A DNA stretch of 64,000 nucleotides from Niabella yanshanensis. GTDB taxonomy: Bacteria > Bacteroidota > Bacteroidia > Chitinophagales > Chitinophagaceae. Of this stretch, positions 6,850-16,242 are shown one piece after another. The first letter of the stretch is position 1; every line of letters begins with the position of its first letter. The DNA lies in the NCBI RefSeq assembly GCF_034424215.1, contig NZ_CP139960.1, positions 3,100,001 through 3,164,000 on the forward strand. The letters are read 5' to 3'. The notes beneath the pieces are model-generated. The model had not been told where the DNA came from, searched no databases, and saw only the letters and a program-made list of their open reading frames with translations. Position numbers and translations under genes: made by a program.

Positions 6850-9324
6850 TTAGAATTTAAAGGTCATACCTGCTGCGAACCGGCGCGGCATCTGTTTTTC
6901 GATAGTGGTCCAGCCACCAAAGTATTCTTTGTTGGCAATATTATCGGCTTTTATAGTCAGGCGGTATTTTTTGGTGTCGTAAAAAACACTGGCATTCAGC
7001 ACTGTATACTCCGGCAAATAAAAATCACCGGTGGGAAGTGAGCTGGTAATCAGGTTTTTACCCGAATAGTTGCCTCCAAAGCCAGCACCCAGTCCCTGTA
7101 GCTTACCAGTAGCTGTCGTATAGCTGATCCATAAATTAGCCAAGTTGGCTGGCCCAGCGCTGGTGGGTCTTCTACCATCGGTGGCGGGAGCTGCCTTTTG
7201 TATACGACTATCATTATAACTGTAACCCGCAATAACATTAAGACCTAATGCCGGGTTGGCTACCAGGTCAAACTCAAGGCCTTTACTTCTTTGCTGGCCG
7301 TCCTGAATGGTTACATTGATCGGTGTTCCGCTTCCATTATCCACCGTAATACTGCGTGTAATATTCTTCACAAGGATGTCATAATAGCTGGCAGCGAATA
7401 ATAATTTATGATTAAACAGGTCCAGCTTAACTCCTCCTTCTTTTTGGTCCGCCTGTTGGGGCTCCAGGTTTACCGGGTAGCCTGCCTGTTCGTTAGAAGG
7501 AATCGGCGCAACATTGCGGAAACCATTCATATAGTTGGCAAAAAGACTCACTTTATCTTCAACCACCTGGTAGACCAATCCAAATTTAGGTGACACGGCG
7601 TTTTGGTTATACTTTCCAGATCTGACACCCGTATTAAAATTGATGGTGGGCTTATTATCAAAATGATCGAAGCGAAGACTCAGCATCGCCATCAATTGAG
7701 GTGTAATATTAAATACATCGGAAACGTAAGCACTGTACGTATAATTATCTGCTCTGTTGTGTATCGGCGCTCCGCCTGCAGCAGATTTTGCATCTACTGC
7801 TGCGCGGTTTAACTGGCCATAACGGGGATCATTTTCCCTGGTCACATTTACAAAATCAAATAAAGTGGTGGCCGGACTTTGATTGACTGCCTGTATATGC
7901 ATTACATCTATACCAGCGATAACCCTGTTCCTGAATTTTCCAATATTGAAATCGCCGATAAAATTTTGCTGGAAATCTGTTGTGTAATTAGTTGTATTCT
8001 GGTAATATACATATCTTGAAATCAGTGTATCATTAGCGGCAATAGTACCCGCAGCACTACCATCCAAAAACATAATATAAGAATAATAACCATCACTCTT
8101 ACGAACACTACGGGCTATATTAGTTTGGGAAGTCCATTTGTCGGACAGCTTGTAACTTACCTGTCCAAATACATTAAAAGTGGGTGTTTTATAAGTGATA
8201 TCATTGCTGGTATAGGATTTATCAAAATCCATATTCAGCTCCTGCACCGTTTTCGCAATTAATGGTCGCGATCTGTTTAAAAAGATCATGGTAGCATTGG
8301 TGGCTTCCGCATTCAGTATCTCTGCATTAATCAGGAAGGAAAGCCTGTTGTTAACTTTGTAAGAAAAAGAAGGCGCAATAAACAAAGACTTTTTAAAGCC
8401 CGCATCCTGGAAGCTCCCTTCACTATGATAAGCTGCGTTTAGCCTGAACAGCGCAGACTTGTCTTCATTTACAGGAGTATTAATATCAGCGGTGATACGG
8501 CTCAGACCAAACCCGCCAACAGTATAATTAAGCTCACCTCCAAAGCTATGGTAAGGTTTTTTAGTTACAATATTCAGCAATCCGCCAAATGAAATAAGAC
8601 TGCTCCCAAATAAGGTACCCGAAGGACCTTTAATTGCTTCTATTCTTTCGATGTTAGCGGGGTCTACACCACCATTGGTAAGTCCCGGAACACCATTGAT
8701 CATGGTAGGCTGCACACTAAAGCCGCGCATTGAAAAGTAACCCGCACCATCTCCCGGACGGCCTGTAGAACTCCAAAGCCGGCTAACACCAGGTGCATTT
8801 TTAAGCGCATCGTCAAGACTAACCACCACCTGCTCTTTCATCAGATCCTTGGATATTACATTGTATACCTGGGGGTTCTCCAGGTTCAGCAGCGGCATTT
8901 TAGAAACATGTGTACTGGTACGATTAGCAAAACGGTTTTTAGCGCTGGTTACCACAATTTCGGTAAGCTCCTCATATGATAATTCCAGCCGGATCTGAAC
9001 ACGGGCTGTTTTTCCATTTTCTACTGTAACATTTTCCTGCCTGGTTTCATAACCCACCAGACTAATTTCCAACTGGTAATCGCCGGGTTGAATGCCATTA
9101 ATCAAAAAACTTCCTTCTTCGTCAGTAAATGTGCTCCTTTTGGTATTCTTTAAAGTAACATTTACGCCAACGGCCGGCTGCCCGTCACTGGTAGTTACTT
9201 TTCCTCTTATAGCTCCTCCGGCCTCTTCATTAATATTGCCGGCAAAAGTTGTGGATGCTGCTAAAATTAATATAATGGTTGCCAGCCAGTTAAGAACTGC
9301 TTTTGTTTTTTGTTGATCAATCAT
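6850..9324 (-). CDS. TonB-dependent siderophore receptor with N-terminal carboxypeptidase-regulatory-like domain
   Basis: An 824-residue outer-membrane receptor. It has a signal peptide (hydrophobic 12-28, ending TFAG), a CarboxypepD_reg-like beta domain (about 37-118, GKVTSSDGQPAVGVNV-type repeat), a TonB plug (about 130-265, with SLDDALKNAPGV, SMRGF and IERIEAIKGPSGTLFGS) and a 22-strand-type barrel ending in the aromatic C-terminus FKF. Plug motifs are those of the FhuA/FpvA/FecA ferric siderophore group, so import of an iron-siderophore complex with TonB energy is likely; the substrate cannot be read from sequence. No sigma/anti-sigma pair or uptake ABC genes lie next to it. No clear -7 element is seen in front. 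Confidence 0.92.
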   Translation of the reverse strand: MIDQQKTKAVLNWLATIILILAASTTFAGNINEEAGGAIRGKVTTSDGQPAVGVNVTLKNTKRSTFTDEEGSFLINGIQPGDYQLEISLVGYETRQENVTVENGKTARVQIRLELSYEELTEIVVTSAKNRFANRTSTHVSKMPLLNLENPQVYNVISKDLMKEQVVVSLDDALKNAPGVSRLWSSTGRPGDGAGYFSMRGFSVQPTMINGVPGLTNGGVDPANIERIEAIKGPSGTLFGSSLISFGGLLNIVTKKPYHSFGGELNYTVGGFGLSRITADINTPVNEDKSALFRLNAAYHSEGSFQDAGFKKSLFIAPSFSYKVNNRLSFLINAEILNAEATNATMIFLNRSRPLIAKTVQELNMDFDKSYTSNDITYKTPTFNVFGQVSYKLSDKWTSQTNIARSVRKSDGYYSYIMFLDGSAAGTIAANDTLISRYVYYQNTTNYTTDFQQNFIGDFNIGKFRNRVIAGIDVMHIQAVNQSPATTLFDFVNVTRENDPRYGQLNRAAVDAKSAAGGAPIHNRADNYTYSAYVSDVFNITPQLMAMLSLRFDHFDNKPTINFNTGVRSGKYNQNAVSPKFGLVYQVVEDKVSLFANYMNGFRNVAPIPSNEQAGYPVNLEPQQADQKEGGVKLDLFNHKLLFAASYYDILVKNITRSITVDNGSGTPINVTIQDGQQRSKGLEFDLVANPALGLNVIAGYSYNDSRIQKAAPATDGRRPTSAGPANLANLWISYTTATGKLQGLGAGFGGNYSGKNLITSSLPTGDFYLPEYTVLNASVFYDTKKYRLTIKADNIANKEYFGGWTTIEKQMPRRFAAGMTFKF

Positions 9325-9434
9325 TGCGTGCTACTCTTTGTTTAAGATGCGTAAAATTGTTGCGGGTAGCACGAAAGAGGCTTACGAATTACGGAAAAAT
9401 ATTCACTAAATGACAGTTCAATTACAATTACCTG

Positions 9435-10727
9435 CTATGGCCGCGCTCTGAAAGTATCATCCCCCATTCCTCCTACGCGTATCTTAAATCCTTCCCGAAA
9501 CTCATTAGATATGGTTTGATTAGGTATTGCCTTGCCATTAAGGATATTAATTACATTCATCTTCTTCACCAATAGTGAGTCATTTCTTTTAATAATCACT
9601 TCCACACGGCCATAAACCGACTGGAGGGCATGCTTTAATTCATTCAGTGTCATGCCAAATTTTTTATTAACAGCCAACACTGCATCACCAGGCAGCAAGC
9701 CGGCGTTATCTGCAGGCGAACCTTTGGGAATATCGCCTATAACTACGCTTCCTTCCAGCAGGTAAAGCTCAAGTCCCGAATAAGCGTAATCAAAAGGATC
9801 TCTGAAAAACTTATTAGGTACAATATGTATCTGGCGGTTTCTATAGTTCAGGATACAGTTAAACCGCCTGAAAACGTCATTACCGATCAAACCTCCATAG
9901 GTGGGGTAGGAGGTAATATTATAAATATCGTCGAAAATATTGATGGGCACATTTCTGAATTTATACGGCCCTATTTTCAGTTCTTTCATGACACTTAAGT
10001 CAAACGATACTTTTCCCCCTAAACCCTCACCTTGTTTTAAATATCTTTTTCGCTTGCTTTTCAAAAATCCTTTTTCTTCCATATAATCTTCCGAAAAAAG
10101 AACAGTCAGGCCGGCGCCTATATCGAATAAATAATTAAAGTCCTGTTTAGATGCATCTTTTACTTCCGACTGTAAATAAGGGATGGTCGATATCCGGGGC
10201 CGCATGGTATACCCCCCTCTGGGATATTTCATAGTACCATTGCTCCAAAACGACAGCTCCTGGTTTTCATAATCAATTTTTACTATATATCGGCTTAATA
10301 ATGAATATCCGACAATCCCATCTATTTTTTCCCCATATAACGCAGATAAAACCTCGTAGTCTACGACATGAAAATTGAGGCTATCCACCACCAGGTTGTT
10401 GAGTTTTAACTGCCGGTCTTTTAAAAAACCAACTTTCCGTGTACCGCCAATACCCCTGATCATGCGTTCAGGCTCGGAGGGTTGTAATCCCAGTGATATC
10501 ACCGTAGCTGAGTCGAGCGAAATGCCTCCGCTTCCCGTGTCCAGCACAAATGCCAGAGAGTCTTTAAAATGATCCAGTAAAGCCTTAAAAACAATAACGC
10601 CGCCCGTAAATTGTGTAAAATTAATTTTGGTAAGCTCCCGGCTGGGGGGATCAACAAACTCTTCCTGCCCACATATAACATGTGTTGTAAATAAGGTAAT
10701 GAGCAGCAAAAGCAGTATCTTTTTCAT
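9435..10727 (-). CDS. Retropepsin-like aspartic protease with PDZ domain
   Basis: A 430-residue exported protein with signal peptide (hydrophobic 4-18, ending VICG). Two retropepsin-like lobes follow: FVLDTGSGG near residue 60 carries the catalytic DTG, and FDIGAG in the second lobe replaces DTG by DIG. A C-terminal PDZ domain (about 325-395, PKGSPADNAGLLPGDAVL) follows. Such periplasmic aspartyl proteases with PDZ are common in Bacteroidota, but their substrates are unknown. The altered second motif may or may not abolish activity, since retropepsin-like enzymes normally dimerise and each lobe gives one Asp, which is retained here. A -7-like TAACTTTA lies 18 nt before the ATG. Confidence 0.85.
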   Translation of the reverse strand: MKKILLLLLITLFTTHVICGQEEFVDPPSRELTKINFTQFTGGVIVFKALLDHFKDSLAFVLDTGSGGISLDSATVISLGLQPSEPERMIRGIGGTRKVGFLKDRQLKLNNLVVDSLNFHVVDYEVLSALYGEKIDGIVGYSLLSRYIVKIDYENQELSFWSNGTMKYPRGGYTMRPRISTIPYLQSEVKDASKQDFNYLFDIGAGLTVLFSEDYMEEKGFLKSKRKRYLKQGEGLGGKVSFDLSVMKELKIGPYKFRNVPINIFDDIYNITSYPTYGGLIGNDVFRRFNCILNYRNRQIHIVPNKFFRDPFDYAYSGLELYLLEGSVVIGDIPKGSPADNAGLLPGDAVLAVNKKFGMTLNELKHALQSVYGRVEVIIKRNDSLLVKKMNVINILNGKAIPNQTISNEFREGFKIRVGGMGDDTFRARP

Positions 10728-10745
10728 TATAGAAGCCAGTTCTCC

Positions 10746-10753
10746 TAAAGTTA
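10746..10753 (-). promoter_or_regulatory. -7 promoter element of the aspartic protease
   Basis: TAACTTTA on the minus strand, one mismatch to TAnnTTTG, 18 nt before the ATG at 10727. Confidence 0.4.
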
Positions 10754-10876
10754 CAATATTTTAAAGCTGTTTTTGCTGCTTTTAGTACAAACGGCATCGG
10801 GCAGGTCATTCTTTCGGGTTTTTCAGAGCAGGGAGTTCGCAAATGCACCTTACCTTATTCTTAAACCAGCTTTTCG

Positions 10877-10884
10877 TACCTTTG
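10877..10884 (+). promoter_or_regulatory. -7 promoter element of mqnC
   Basis: TACCTTTG is a perfect match to TAnnTTTG, 20 nt before the ATG at 10905. It lies inside a longer open frame that starts at 10773 and so excludes that upstream start. Confidence 0.65.
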
Positions 10885-10904
10885 TATATAATTTCGTTCC
10901 AACT

Positions 10905-12029
10905 ATGGATTTAAGTGATCTCTATAAAAAAGCAGCCGCTTTTGAATTTTTAAGTGTAGAAGAAGGCGTTTTCCTGTATCATCATGCTCCCCTCAGCGAA
11001 CTGATGTTTATTGCTGATGAATTGCGTAAGCAGCAGGTGCCACATGGTAAGGTTACCTGGCAGATAGACCGTAACGTCAATACAACCAATGTATGTATAG
11101 CTAATTGCAAGTTTTGTAACTTCTTCCGGATTCCGGGGCATGCCGATGCCTATATAACTGATATGCCGACCTATCGCAAGAAAATTGAAGAAACGATTCA
11201 ATATGGTGGCGATCAGCTTTTATTACAAGGGGGTCATCATCCTCAGTTAGGCTTGCAGTTTTATGTAGATACTTTTAAAGCAATTAAAGCCGAGTTTCCT
11301 GATATCAGGCTTCATGCACTGGGACCACCGGAAGTGGCGCATATCACCAAGCTGGAAAAGAGTACCCATCATGAAGTGTTAAAGGCTTTGAAAGAAGCGG
11401 GGCTGGACTCCTTACCAGGCGCCGGCGCAGAAATACTCATCGACCGGGTTCGCCGCCTGATCAGTAAAGGAAAATGCGGCGCACAGGAATGGCTGGATGT
11501 GATGCATGAAGCGCATAAGCTGGATATTACCACTTCTGCCACCATGATGTTCGGGCATGTGGAAACCATCGAAGAAAGATTTGAACACCTGGTAAAAATC
11601 AGGGAAGTTCAAAGCCGTAAACCGGAAGGAACCAACGGGTTCCTGGCATTTATTGCATGGACTTTCCAGGACGTTGATACATTATTAACCCGTATCCGCG
11701 GCGTTCATAACCTTACTACGGCTGATGAATACGTGCGCATGGTGGCTTTAAGCCGGATTATGTTGCCCAACATCCTTAACATACAGGCCAGCTGGTTAAC
11801 GGTTGGCCGGCCAACGGCGCAGCTCTGCCTTCACGCCGGAGCCAATGATTTTGGAAGTATTATGATTGAAGAAAATGTGGTAAGCGCCGCGGGCGCTCCA
11901 CACCGTTTTACTTACCGTTCGATGCAGGATGCTATCAAAGAAGCAGGTTTTGAACCTCAGTTACGAAACCAGCTATACCAATGGCGGGAAATACCCAAAG
12001 CTATTGTAGAGCAGGTAGTAGATTATTAA
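10905..12029 (+). CDS. mqnC: Cyclic dehypoxanthinyl futalosine synthase (radical SAM)
   Basis: A 374-residue radical SAM enzyme with the cluster motif CIANCKFC (Cys64, Cys68, Cys71). The segment GLDSLPGAGAEIL followed by ATMMFGHVET and FLAFIAWTFQ is typical of MqnC and not of MqnE or CofH. It cyclises dehypoxanthine futalosine in the futalosine route to menaquinone in the cytoplasm. The gene heads a same-strand group with a DUF2314 lipoprotein (3 bp away), a type II NADH dehydrogenase and an antiporter, so quinone supply and quinone use are side by side. The upstream 44 codons of the open frame overlap the promoter and are not translated in this model. Other mqn genes are not in the window. 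Confidence 0.93.
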   Translation: MDLSDLYKKAAAFEFLSVEEGVFLYHHAPLSELMFIADELRKQQVPHGKVTWQIDRNVNTTNVCIANCKFCNFFRIPGHADAYITDMPTYRKKIEETIQYGGDQLLLQGGHHPQLGLQFYVDTFKAIKAEFPDIRLHALGPPEVAHITKLEKSTHHEVLKALKEAGLDSLPGAGAEILIDRVRRLISKGKCGAQEWLDVMHEAHKLDITTSATMMFGHVETIEERFEHLVKIREVQSRKPEGTNGFLAFIAWTFQDVDTLLTRIRGVHNLTTADEYVRMVALSRIMLPNILNIQASWLTVGRPTAQLCLHAGANDFGSIMIEENVVSAAGAPHRFTYRSMQDAIKEAGFEPQLRNQLYQWREIPKAIVEQVVDY

Positions 12030-12032
12030 ATA

Positions 12033-12509
12033 ATGCCCATGAGTTGTAACCGGAACTTCTTTTTTCTTTTGCCCACTGTATTTCTATCTGTGGTCCTGGT
12101 TTTTACCTCATGCCAATCATCGCCCAAAACCGGCGACAGACAACAGGCTGACCCGGATAATTCCAATACGGTGCAGTTAGATCCCACAGATGCGGCCTAC
12201 CAGCGTCAATTAAAAAATGTAAAAGATAGCATTGGCTATTTCATTACACTTTTAAAGGCGAAAAATGAAAATCATTTTGACTTTTTCGCCAAAGCAGAAT
12301 TTGTTGATGGTGATAAAGCTGAACACATGTGGTTTTCGGCGGACAGCCTGGTTGGCAATAAAATTGCAGGTCTTTTAGATAATGAACCTGTAGAATTAAA
12401 AAATGTTATTTATAAAGACCGGGTGACAATAGATCTGAAGGAGATTGAGGATTGGGCGATCTATGATAAAGATTCCCTCGTTGCGGGAAATTTTATTGCC
12501 TACGAATAA
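12033..12509 (+). CDS. DUF2314 (YegJ-like) lipoprotein
   Basis: A 158-residue protein with a lipoprotein signal peptide (lipobox FTSC, Cys27). The mature domain shows the DUF2314 pattern: FFAKAEFVDGDKAEHMWF, then AGLLDNEPVELKNV, then IEDWAIYDKD. The family occurs in E. coli as YegJ and has no established function. It starts 3 bp after the mqnC stop and is probably co-transcribed, though no link with quinone biosynthesis is known. An alternative ATG lies two codons later. Confidence 0.8.
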   Translation: MPMSCNRNFFFLLPTVFLSVVLVFTSCQSSPKTGDRQQADPDNSNTVQLDPTDAAYQRQLKNVKDSIGYFITLLKAKNENHFDFFAKAEFVDGDKAEHMWFSADSLVGNKIAGLLDNEPVELKNVIYKDRVTIDLKEIEDWAIYDKDSLVAGNFIAYE

Positions 12510-12585
12510 TAATAATACGGTAAATCGTATACATAGTGACAATTAACGACGGCAGGCCTTACAGTATTTAATTAAAACCAATGAT

Positions 12586-13872
12586 ATGAATGCATCGGCT
12601 GTAAAAAAAGTGGTGGTAGTTGGAGGTGGATTTGCCGGAGTTAATTTTGTAAAAAGGTTAGCTCAACACAAAGAGTTTGAAATTACCCTGGTAGATCTTA
12701 ATAATTACAATTTCTTTCCTCCTTTGTTATACCAGGTGGCTACGGGCTTTCTGGAACCTTCCAGCATCAGTTATCCCTTCCGGAAGTTTTTAAGGAACAA
12801 GCCTAATGTGCGCTTTCGAATGGCAGCCCTTAAGCAAGTGGTGCCCGCTGAAAATAAGGTGATTCTTTCCAATGGAGAACTGGAATACGATTTACTGGTA
12901 ATGGCTACAGGCGCCACCACCAATTACTTTGGAATGGAAAATGTAAAGCAACATTCCATTCCCATGAAAACACTGAGCGATGCCCTGGCGATGCGTAACC
13001 TGCTTTTGAACCGCTTAGAGGAAGCGTCACGAACCACTGACAGGGAGGCGAAACGAAAGTTGCTGACCATTGTAGTAGCAGGAGCCGGACCCACCGGTGT
13101 GGAGGTTTCGGGGATGTTCGCTGAAATGAGGCAAAGCATCATACGTAAGGACTATCCCGAATTGGGCAAAGGACTCAGCGAAATTATACTGGTAGACGGG
13201 GGAGATGCTGTCTTAGGGCCCATGTCTGTTGCGTCACAAAAATATTCAAAGGAGTCGCTGGAGAAACTTGGTGTAAAAGTGATGCTGAATAACCGCGTAA
13301 AGGATTTCGACGGGGAAACGGTGGAGCTGATCGACGGTAATTCCATCACCACTAAAAACCTGATCTGGGCGGCCGGTGTATCGGCAATAGCATTTGAAGG
13401 TTTTCCCATCGAAAGTTTCGGGCCGGGCAAACGTATGCTGGTAGATGCATTTAATAAAGTACAGGGCACTGAAAATATTTATGCCCTGGGTGATACCTGC
13501 CTGCAAACCACTGATGAGAAGTTTCCTAAAGGACACCCGCAAGTAGCACAGGTGGCCATACAGCAGGGTCAGTTATTAGCTAAAAACCTGCCCAAAGATT
13601 TTTCGTTGTGGAAGCCTTTTTTGTATAATGATAAAGGCTCCATGGCTATCATTGGTCGTAACAAAGCAGTTGCAGATATTCCCAAACCTAAATTTCATTT
13701 TAACGGCTTTCTGGCCTGGGCGGTTTGGTTATTTATACACGTGATGTCCTTGCTTACTGTTAAAAACCGTATCCGCACATTGGTGAACTGGATTATTGCT
13801 TATTTCAGCAGGGACCAATCATTCCGTATGATTATCCGCCCGCAGGATAAGGATAAGAATGTGACTGCATAG
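12586..13872 (+). CDS. ndh: Type II NADH:quinone dehydrogenase (NDH-2)
   Basis: A 428-residue flavoprotein of the pyridine-nucleotide disulphide oxidoreductase fold. The FAD motif VVVGGGFAGVNFVKRL is at 9-24, the NAD(P)H motif VVAGAGPTGVEVSG near 163-176, and the second FAD contact YALGDTC near 303. The conserved FFPPLLYQVATG near 42-53 is typical of NDH-2, and the C-terminus holds a hydrophobic amphipathic stretch (AVWLFIHVMSLL) for membrane attachment. It passes electrons from NADH to menaquinone without pumping ions. Its position after mqnC and before a Na+/H+ antiporter suggests a respiratory group. The gap of 76 bp from the DUF2314 gene leaves room for its own promoter, but I see no clear -7 element. 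Confidence 0.9.
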   Translation: MNASAVKKVVVVGGGFAGVNFVKRLAQHKEFEITLVDLNNYNFFPPLLYQVATGFLEPSSISYPFRKFLRNKPNVRFRMAALKQVVPAENKVILSNGELEYDLLVMATGATTNYFGMENVKQHSIPMKTLSDALAMRNLLLNRLEEASRTTDREAKRKLLTIVVAGAGPTGVEVSGMFAEMRQSIIRKDYPELGKGLSEIILVDGGDAVLGPMSVASQKYSKESLEKLGVKVMLNNRVKDFDGETVELIDGNSITTKNLIWAAGVSAIAFEGFPIESFGPGKRMLVDAFNKVQGTENIYALGDTCLQTTDEKFPKGHPQVAQVAIQQGQLLAKNLPKDFSLWKPFLYNDKGSMAIIGRNKAVADIPKPKFHFNGFLAWAVWLFIHVMSLLTVKNRIRTLVNWIIAYFSRDQSFRMIIRPQDKDKNVTA

Positions 13873-13920
13873 CGGGTAGGGCCGGGACGGCGGTTTACCA
13901 ACATTTTCTTAAATTAGAAC

Positions 13921-15534
13921 ATGCTTGAGAAAAACCTGCTATTGGTTATTTCCCTCTTGTTTATTATCACCCTGCTTACTATGCTGGGTAATAAACTGAA
14001 AGTGGCGTACCCTATCTTCCTGGTTATAGGCGGTTTGCTCATTAGCTTTGTTCCCGGTGTTCCCGATCTGCGCATCAGCCCGGATATTGTTTTTTTCATT
14101 TTTTTACCACCGGTACTGTTTGCAGCTGCCTGGCAAATACCCTGGGCAGATTTCTGGAAGTTCAGGCGACCTATTGCCAGATTTGGCTTCGGCCTGGTGT
14201 TCTTCACTTCTACCATTATTGCTTTTTTGACGCATGCATTGATCCCCGGCTTCACGCTCGCATTGGGTTTTGTTTTAGGTGGCATTATTTCCCCGCCCGA
14301 TGCGGTTGCTGCTACCTCTGTTTTAAGAAAATTAAATGTTCCCCGCAATATTGTTACCCTGCTCGAAGGCGAAAGCCTGGTTAACGATGCGTCAAGTCTT
14401 ATCGTGTTCCGCTTTGCACTACTGGCGGTTACCACCGGACAATTCAGTTTTTTAGATGCCTCGCAAAGCTTTGTATTAATGGCCCTGGGAGGAACCGGGG
14501 TAGGCCTGGGTATCGGCGGAATCCTCTACCTCATTCACCGTTTCTTTCCTACCACCACTGCCATTGATACCGCCCTTACATTGATCTCGCCTTTTGTGAT
14601 GTACCTCGTTGCAGAGCACCTGGGCTTTTCGGGTGTATTAGCGGTTGTTTCAGGCGGATTGTTCATTAGTTATCATTCGCACCGGATATTAACTTACAGC
14701 TCGCGATTGAATATTAATGGCGTTTGGGATACATTAACCTTTTTACTGAATGGATTTATATTTATATTGATCGGACTGCAGCTGCCTTATCTATCCCGGC
14801 ACTTTACAAATAACACTATCAAGGACGCGCTATTTTACGGAGTGATCATTAGCCTGGCCGTTATTGCCATTCGCGTGGTATGGGTGTATAGCATTAATTA
14901 TTTCAGAATAATGCTGCACAGGAGAAAGCCGCTTAAAGATGAGCTGCTCACCAACAAGGAAGCTTTCCTTATTTCCTGGTGCGGCATGCGTGGGGTAGTA
15001 TCGTTGGCTGCAGCATTATCCATTCCCTTTTTTGTTCAGGAAGAAGAAATGTTTCCCTACCGGTTCCTGATTCTCTTTATCACCTTTGTGGTCATACTCA
15101 TTACATTAGTTATTCCTGGTCTCACTATAGGTCCATTGCTAAAGTGGCTTAAAATAGAGGATAAGCAGGCCGGCGAAAAAAAGCGAAGCGAACAAATGAT
15201 AAAATTAAGCCTGGCGCAGGCTACACTCACCTATTTAGACAATCATTTTACCGAGGACCTGGCAAACGATGAGCATTTTAAAGCCGTGCATCACCGGTAC
15301 GAGCGTATGATTCAGCTAAGTAAGCAAAAGCTGGAAACTATTGAAACCGGCGGCGCAAAGAGTAGTCAAAAATCTACACCCCGGCTAAAAAAAATGTTGC
15401 TGGAGCTAATTCAATTAAAGAGAACAGAACTGGCTAAGTACCTGGCTAACCGTACTTTTGATGAAGAGCTCATACGCGAAAAAGAACGGGAATTAGACCT
15501 GGAAGAAGCCCGCCTTAGAAGCAAAGAGGGCTGA
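13921..15534 (+). CDS. CPA1-family Na+/H+ antiporter
   Basis: A 537-residue membrane protein with about 12 hydrophobic helices in residues 1-400. Diagnostic features are FFIFLPPVLFAAAW, the GGIISPPDAVAATSVLRKL segment and GESLVNDASSLIVFR, which carries the ND ion-binding residues of NhaP/NHE type CPA1 antiporters, and WCGMRGVVSLAAALS. A charged cytoplasmic tail of about 130 residues with long helices (possible coiled coil) follows. It exchanges Na+ or K+ for protons at the inner membrane. It is 48 bp downstream of ndh and may belong to the same transcript; ion choice cannot be told from sequence. Confidence 0.92.
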   Translation: MLEKNLLLVISLLFIITLLTMLGNKLKVAYPIFLVIGGLLISFVPGVPDLRISPDIVFFIFLPPVLFAAAWQIPWADFWKFRRPIARFGFGLVFFTSTIIAFLTHALIPGFTLALGFVLGGIISPPDAVAATSVLRKLNVPRNIVTLLEGESLVNDASSLIVFRFALLAVTTGQFSFLDASQSFVLMALGGTGVGLGIGGILYLIHRFFPTTTAIDTALTLISPFVMYLVAEHLGFSGVLAVVSGGLFISYHSHRILTYSSRLNINGVWDTLTFLLNGFIFILIGLQLPYLSRHFTNNTIKDALFYGVIISLAVIAIRVVWVYSINYFRIMLHRRKPLKDELLTNKEAFLISWCGMRGVVSLAAALSIPFFVQEEEMFPYRFLILFITFVVILITLVIPGLTIGPLLKWLKIEDKQAGEKKRSEQMIKLSLAQATLTYLDNHFTEDLANDEHFKAVHHRYERMIQLSKQKLETIETGGAKSSQKSTPRLKKMLLELIQLKRTELAKYLANRTFDEELIREKERELDLEEARLRSKEG

Positions 15535-15554
15535 TTTTTTTGCTTTTATTTCCC

Positions 15555-15562
15555 GACTTTTG
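15555..15562 (+). promoter_or_regulatory. -7-like element of the pentapeptide gene
   Basis: GACTTTTG, one mismatch to TAnnTTTG, lies 20 nt before the ATG at 15583, the distance seen for other genes of the long-spacing class. Confidence 0.35.
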
Positions 15563-15582
15563 CGCCCTTAATCCCCGTTTAA

Positions 15583-16152
15583 ATGGAAAAGTATTTTATA
15601 GACGCCACTTATGAAAATGTTGATTATACCGAATTACTGCTGCCGTTAGGGGAATATGAAGGCTGCACTTTTCATAACTGTAATTTCTCTGCCAGTAACC
15701 TCAGCAAGTTGTCTTTTATTGATTGTACATTCGACCAATGTAATATCAGCAATGCACAGTTAGCAGAAGCCATTATCAGAGATGTGCAGTTCAATCATTG
15801 TAAAATGATGGGCTTACATTTTGAAACCTGCAGCGATTTTCTTTTTTCTGCATCATTTACCCAATGTACCCTCAATCTGTCTTCTTTTTATAAATTGAAA
15901 ATTAAAAATACGGTATTTAACGATTGCGTTTTACACGAAGTTGATTTTACCGATACCGATCTGACCGGAGCTTCTTTTACCAACTGCGACCTGAAAGGAG
16001 CCACATTTGATAACACTTTATTGGAAAAGGCAGACCTGAGTACAGCTTACAATTATCTAATAGACCCGGATAGAAACAAGATCAAAAAGGCCAGATTTTC
16101 TAAGGATGGGCTATTAGGGCTATTAATGAAATATAATATTGTAGTCCGCTAG
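15583..16152 (+). CDS. Pentapeptide repeat protein
   Basis: A 189-residue cytoplasmic protein made of degenerate pentapeptides A(D/N)LXX: for example CTFHNCNFS, DLTGASF, DLKGATF and KADLS. It should fold as a right-handed quadrilateral beta helix. Several coils carry Cys at the inner corner. The C-terminus (YNYLIDPDRNKIKKARFS and a short helix) is shared by chromosomal pentapeptide proteins of many bacteria. Qnr/McbG proteins of this fold protect DNA gyrase, but most chromosomal members have no known role and nothing here points to resistance. It is transcribed alone. Confidence 0.85.
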   Translation: MEKYFIDATYENVDYTELLLPLGEYEGCTFHNCNFSASNLSKLSFIDCTFDQCNISNAQLAEAIIRDVQFNHCKMMGLHFETCSDFLFSASFTQCTLNLSSFYKLKIKNTVFNDCVLHEVDFTDTDLTGASFTNCDLKGATFDNTLLEKADLSTAYNYLIDPDRNKIKKARFSKDGLLGLLMKYNIVVR

Positions 16153-16242
16153 CCTACTTTTTCCCTTCTTAGTAAGAAAGTTTTCCGCATTTAGTAAATA
16201 CCCAAGATCGCTCCCGCAATATTTTCGCGAAAATTTATTCTG

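Noticed and set aside
10773-10904. 44-codon N-terminal extension of mqnC
   Set aside because: It overlaps the promoter TACCTTTG at 10877 and the standard MqnC start is at 10905.
15583-16152. Qnr-type quinolone resistance protein
   Set aside because: The pentapeptide fold is shared, but the size, C-terminus and repeat register do not identify Qnr and there is no mobile context.
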